A stretch of 38,646 nucleotides of DNA. Source: Bacteroidales bacterium. Its GTDB lineage: Bacteria > Bacteroidota > Bacteroidia > Bacteroidales > UBA10428. The notes below the pieces were generated by a model that saw only the letters and a program-made list of their open reading frames with translations, was not told the DNA's origin and ran no database searches. Of this stretch, positions 36,475 to 38,646 are shown piece by piece (within the stretch, counting starts at the first letter, position 1; every line of letters starts with the position of its first letter). The translations under genes and the position numbers were made by a program. The stretch is taken from the NCBI GenBank assembly GCA_016926375.1, contig JAFGOR010000173.1:1-38646 (forward strand). The letters are read 5' to 3'.

Positions 36475-37545
36475 TTAAGCCTGGCTTTCAAATTCCTTCA
36501 TAGCCTGAACAAGGGTTTTTATACCTTCATCAGACATGGCATTGTAAATGGAAGCCCTGAAACCACCCACTGACCGGTGACCTTTAATGCCGACAATGCC
36601 TTTTGACTTGGCAACTTCCAGGAATTTCTCCTCGAGTGCTTTGTATTCGGGTTTGAAGACAAACACCACGTTCATGATCGAACGGTCTTCCGATGAAGTA
36701 AGCGGTGACATGAACAGCTTGTTCCGGTCGATTTCATTATACAGCATATCGGCTTTATCTGTGTTCATTTTATAAATGGCATTGAGTCCGCCCAAATCCT
36801 TTAACCATTTGAGAGTTTGAAGGCATGCATAAATGGCCACACACGGAGGGGTGTTGTACAGTGAATCGTTCTCAACAAAGGTTTTATAATTCAACATGGT
36901 AGGCATGGGACGTGAGATTTTTTCCAGCATGCTGTCCCTGATGATGGCAAATGCCACACCGGCAGGTCCCAGGTTCTTTTGGGCACCGCCATAAATGAGC
37001 GCGTATTTGGAAACATCCATAGGCCGGCTGAGAATGTCGGATGAAGCATCGGCAATCAGGGGCACGGGTGATGAAATGTCGGTTTTGAGCTCGGTACCGT
37101 AAATGGTGTTGTTGGTGGTGATGTGGAAGTAATCGGCATCTGCAGGTATGGTATAATTCTTAGGAATGAAGGTATAATTCTGTTCCTTGGATGAAGCTAC
37201 CACCTGCACTTCACCGTATAATTTGGCTTCCTTGGCTGCTTTACTGGCCCATGAACCCGAATCGAGATATGCTGCTTTTTTATTCAGGAAGTTGCTGGCA
37301 ACCATGGCAAATTGTAAGCTGGCACCACCCTGGAGAAAGAGTACCGAGTAACCCGAAGGGATGTTGAGGAGTTCTTTCAAAAGATCTTTTGATTCCTTTA
37401 ATATGGCTTCGAAATCCTTGCTGCGATGTGAAATTTCCATGATCGACAGTCCGCTGCCATTCAGGTTAAGAATTGCTTCAGCCGTGTTTTTGATAGTGAT
37501 TTCAGGCAACACAGAAGGCCCGGGGTTAAAATTATATTTTTTCAT
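36475..37545 (-). CDS. serC: Phosphoserine aminotransferase
   Basis: 356 residues, standard for SerC. It starts with the family signature [32 protein letters not shown] (31-48) and [17 protein letters not shown] (69-85) bind substrate and PLP phosphate. The PLP lysine is Lys190 in [16 protein letters not shown]. The C-terminal [19 protein letters not shown] is the closing signature. It converts 3-phosphohydroxypyruvate and glutamate to phosphoserine and 2-oxoglutarate in the cytoplasm. It precedes serA by 47 bases. A -7-like TAATTTTG (minus strand, 37595-37588) lies about 43 bases before its start. No serB is in the window. Confidence 0.95.
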   Translation of the reverse strand: MKKYNFNPGPSVLPEITIKNTAEAILNLNGSGLSIMEISHRSKDFEAILKESKDLLKELLNIPSGYSVLFLQGGASLQFAMVASNFLNKKAAYLDSGSWASKAAKEAKLYGEVQVVASSKEQNYTFIPKNYTIPADADYFHITTNNTIYGTELKTDISSPVPLIADASSDILSRPMDVSKYALIYGGAQKNLGPAGVAFAIIRDSMLEKISRPMPTMLNYKTFVENDSLYNTPPCVAIYACLQTLKWLKDLGGLNAIYKMNTDKADMLYNEIDRNKLFMSPLTSSEDRSIMNVVFVFKPEYKALEEKFLEVAKSKGIVGIKGHRSVGGFRASIYNAMSDEGIKTLVQAMKEFESQA

Positions 37546-37587
37546 TGGGGTTATTTATTTGTTAAATGATTAACAACTGATAGCGCT

Positions 37588-37595
37588 CAAAATTA
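37588..37595 (-). promoter_or_regulatory. Possible -7 element for the serC-serA operon
   Basis: TAATTTTG on the minus strand matches TAnnTTTG and equals the box found before the MFS operon. It lies 43 bases before the serC start. No good -33 box is seen, so the call is tentative. Confidence 0.35.
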
Positions 37596-37682
37596 AAAAA
37601 TTATTATTTCTGTGTGATAAAAATAACAGAAAAAAGCATTTATAATTTACAAACAGGAAATTAACAGCCATTGGCCATTAGC

Positions 37683-38408
37683 CTAATCTGCTAATGTTAA
37701 ATAGTTCTCCTTCAGCATGGGTATCAGGGTGGTGAGGTTGGGGGTGTGGCAATATTCGATGACATCGTCGAGCTTGTTCATTTTTAACCGGTGCCGTTGT
37801 GCTGCCTTTTCAATATAGTTCATCATGTTGTTCCGGGCCAGGTTCCACAAATCCATGGAGGCATGAACCGAATCGCACATAGTTGAATAATTATTGTTTT
37901 TGAGCACTGCTTCTGCAAGGGCTCCGGCAAACAGAGAATCCTCTATATTGAACTTGTTCTTCCATCCGGCACAAAGTATGAGCAAATCGCGATTTTCGCG
38001 AATCACATAACCGGCAAGTGCATCGAGGTTCAGATAGGCTCCAATAAGCACCCTGTAACTGTGAGCCGCTGTGGTAATGCAATTGGTTCCGTTGGTGGTG
38101 GAATAAACAATATCGCGACCCTGGATGACCTCACGTTTGAAATTATAGGGCGAATTACCGAAATCGGCAAAATCTCTGACAATACCATCTCTTTCGGCAG
38201 CAACAAGATAACCTTTTTCTTTCCAGGCACGGGCTTCTTCAAGCGTTGCTACCGGTATGATGCTTTTCACGCCGTTCATAAAGGCGGTGACAATGGCTGA
38301 TGTGGCCCTGAGGATATCTACGATCACCACGATCGCTTCATCATTTCGGAATTCGGGATATATTACCGGTGAGAAACAAACTTCGACTTTTCTTTTGCCC
38401 TCGGTCAT
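37683..38408 (-). CDS. comB: 2-phosphosulfolactate phosphatase family protein (ComB)
   Basis: 241 residues, the normal ComB length, cytoplasmic. Conserved blocks: VVIVDILRATSAIVTAF (27-43), AAERDG (70-75), FGNSPYNF (83-90), YSTTNGTNCI (102-111) and LCAGWKNKFNIEDSLFAGAL (about 144-163). ComB removes phosphate from 2-phosphosulfolactate to give sulfolactate in methanogen coenzyme M synthesis. Its role in Bacteroidota, which do not make coenzyme M, is not settled; sulfolactate or sulfonolipid-related metabolism, or another phosphate ester, is possible. It lies 137 bases upstream of serC and is read in the same direction, but a separate promoter for serC is likely. A 16-bp palindrome lies 20 bases before its start. 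Confidence 0.9.
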   Translation of the reverse strand: MTEGKRKVEVCFSPVIYPEFRNDEAIVVIVDILRATSAIVTAFMNGVKSIIPVATLEEARAWKEKGYLVAAERDGIVRDFADFGNSPYNFKREVIQGRDIVYSTTNGTNCITTAAHSYRVLIGAYLNLDALAGYVIRENRDLLILCAGWKNKFNIEDSLFAGALAEAVLKNNNYSTMCDSVHASMDLWNLARNNMMNYIEKAAQRHRLKMNKLDDVIEYCHTPNLTTLIPMLKENYLTLAD

Positions 38409-38427
38409 GCCTTGTTGAAATAATGAT

Positions 38428-38443
38428 ATTTGTCATGACAAAT
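38428..38443. promoter_or_regulatory. 16-bp palindrome upstream of comB, candidate operator
   Basis: ATTTGTCATGACAAAT is a perfect palindrome 20 bases upstream of the comB ATG, where a regulator could block or steer transcription. It has no T-run and is not part of the repeat families in this window. Which regulator would bind is unknown. Confidence 0.45.
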
Positions 38444-38646
38444 AAAGTATAAATTATGCCGTGAAAAAAGGGGAGGGACGTTTTTTTTTGAAAAAGACAG
38501 TTTTTAGTTTTCATTGGCAATTACTTCGTTGTTCTACTCAGAAGTCATAATTAATGCGATGTCCCCCTTTGGAGGCATAGTCGTCAAGCTAATGCTCATT
38601 TATCGTTAATAATGAAGATGTTATAAGTTGTAAGATGTTTATTTAC
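38444..38646. other. Right-end spacer without a recognised gene
   Basis: AT-rich, with a run of nine Ts at about 38481-38489 and a GTCCCCCTTTGGAGGC stretch (38561-38576) that looks like a fragment of a dispersed repeat. A short minus-strand frame here has no family resemblance that I can see. Confidence 0.5.

Noticed and set aside
38550-38646. Short minus-strand frame at the right end that might be a gene or transposase remnant
   Set aside because: About 20 codons, no motif, and it overlaps what looks like a dispersed repeat.

Overview
The window comes from a member of the Bacteroidota. Four things point there: a SusC/SusD pair, a type IX secretion (Por-type) sorting tail on one amylase, promoter -7 boxes of the TAnnTTTG type, and REP-like intergenic palindromes of a kind common in the phylum. 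The gene mix (a polysaccharide utilisation locus with secreted glycosidases) suggests an environmental or gut plant-polysaccharide degrader, perhaps Bacteroidales/Marinilabiliales. No rRNA or tRNA gene is visible, and the order cannot be fixed from this window.

Layout. (1) Bases 1-292, minus: 5' part of a REP-associated tyrosine transposase (RAYT), cut by the window edge. (2) Bases 365-17991, minus: a long tight gene array, in transcription order an MFS sugar transporter, beta-phosphoglucomutase, GH65 maltose phosphorylase, GH13 neopullulanase/cyclomaltodextrinase, GH13 lipoprotein amylase, GH53 endo-galactanase, GH2 beta-galactosidase, GH3 and GH31 with a PA14 insert; a strong terminator follows. 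(3) Bases 18252-18861: a four-helix-bundle (S23/IVP-type) gene bracketed by two inverted arrays of the same hexamer. (4) Bases 18864-28676: a LacI-family regulator (minus) divergent from SusC, SusD, a SusE-like lipoprotein and a large T9SS-exported GH13 (plus). (5) Bases 28677-34107: repeat-rich spacers around a GH95 alpha-L-fucosidase, a secreted START-domain protein, a cysteine-rich exported protein and a small lipoprotein. (6) Bases 34108-38408, minus: ComB, SerC, SerA and a DUF1015 protein.

How it works together. The core is an alpha-glucan (starch/maltodextrin) locus. The T9SS GH13 and the lipoprotein amylase cut alpha-glucan at the surface, SusD/SusE bind it and SusC imports it. The periplasmic GH13 trims it, the MFS protein carries maltose or similar inward, and GH65 plus beta-phosphoglucomutase turn maltose and phosphate into glucose and glucose 6-phosphate. 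A LacI-type palindrome GCAAACGTTTGC with two further half-sites lies between lacI and susC, and a near-identical copy lies upstream of the MFS operon, which links the two arms in one regulon. Unexpectedly, the same operon continues into GH53, GH2, GH3 and PA14-GH31. With the nearby GH95 these are the exo-enzymes expected for galactan and fucosylated xyloglucan side chains, so the locus may couple starch with plant cell-wall glycans.

The right end is a housekeeping serine-biosynthesis segment. SerA is the type with lysine in place of the usual catalytic histidine, and the DUF1015 protein carries a DGHHR motif.
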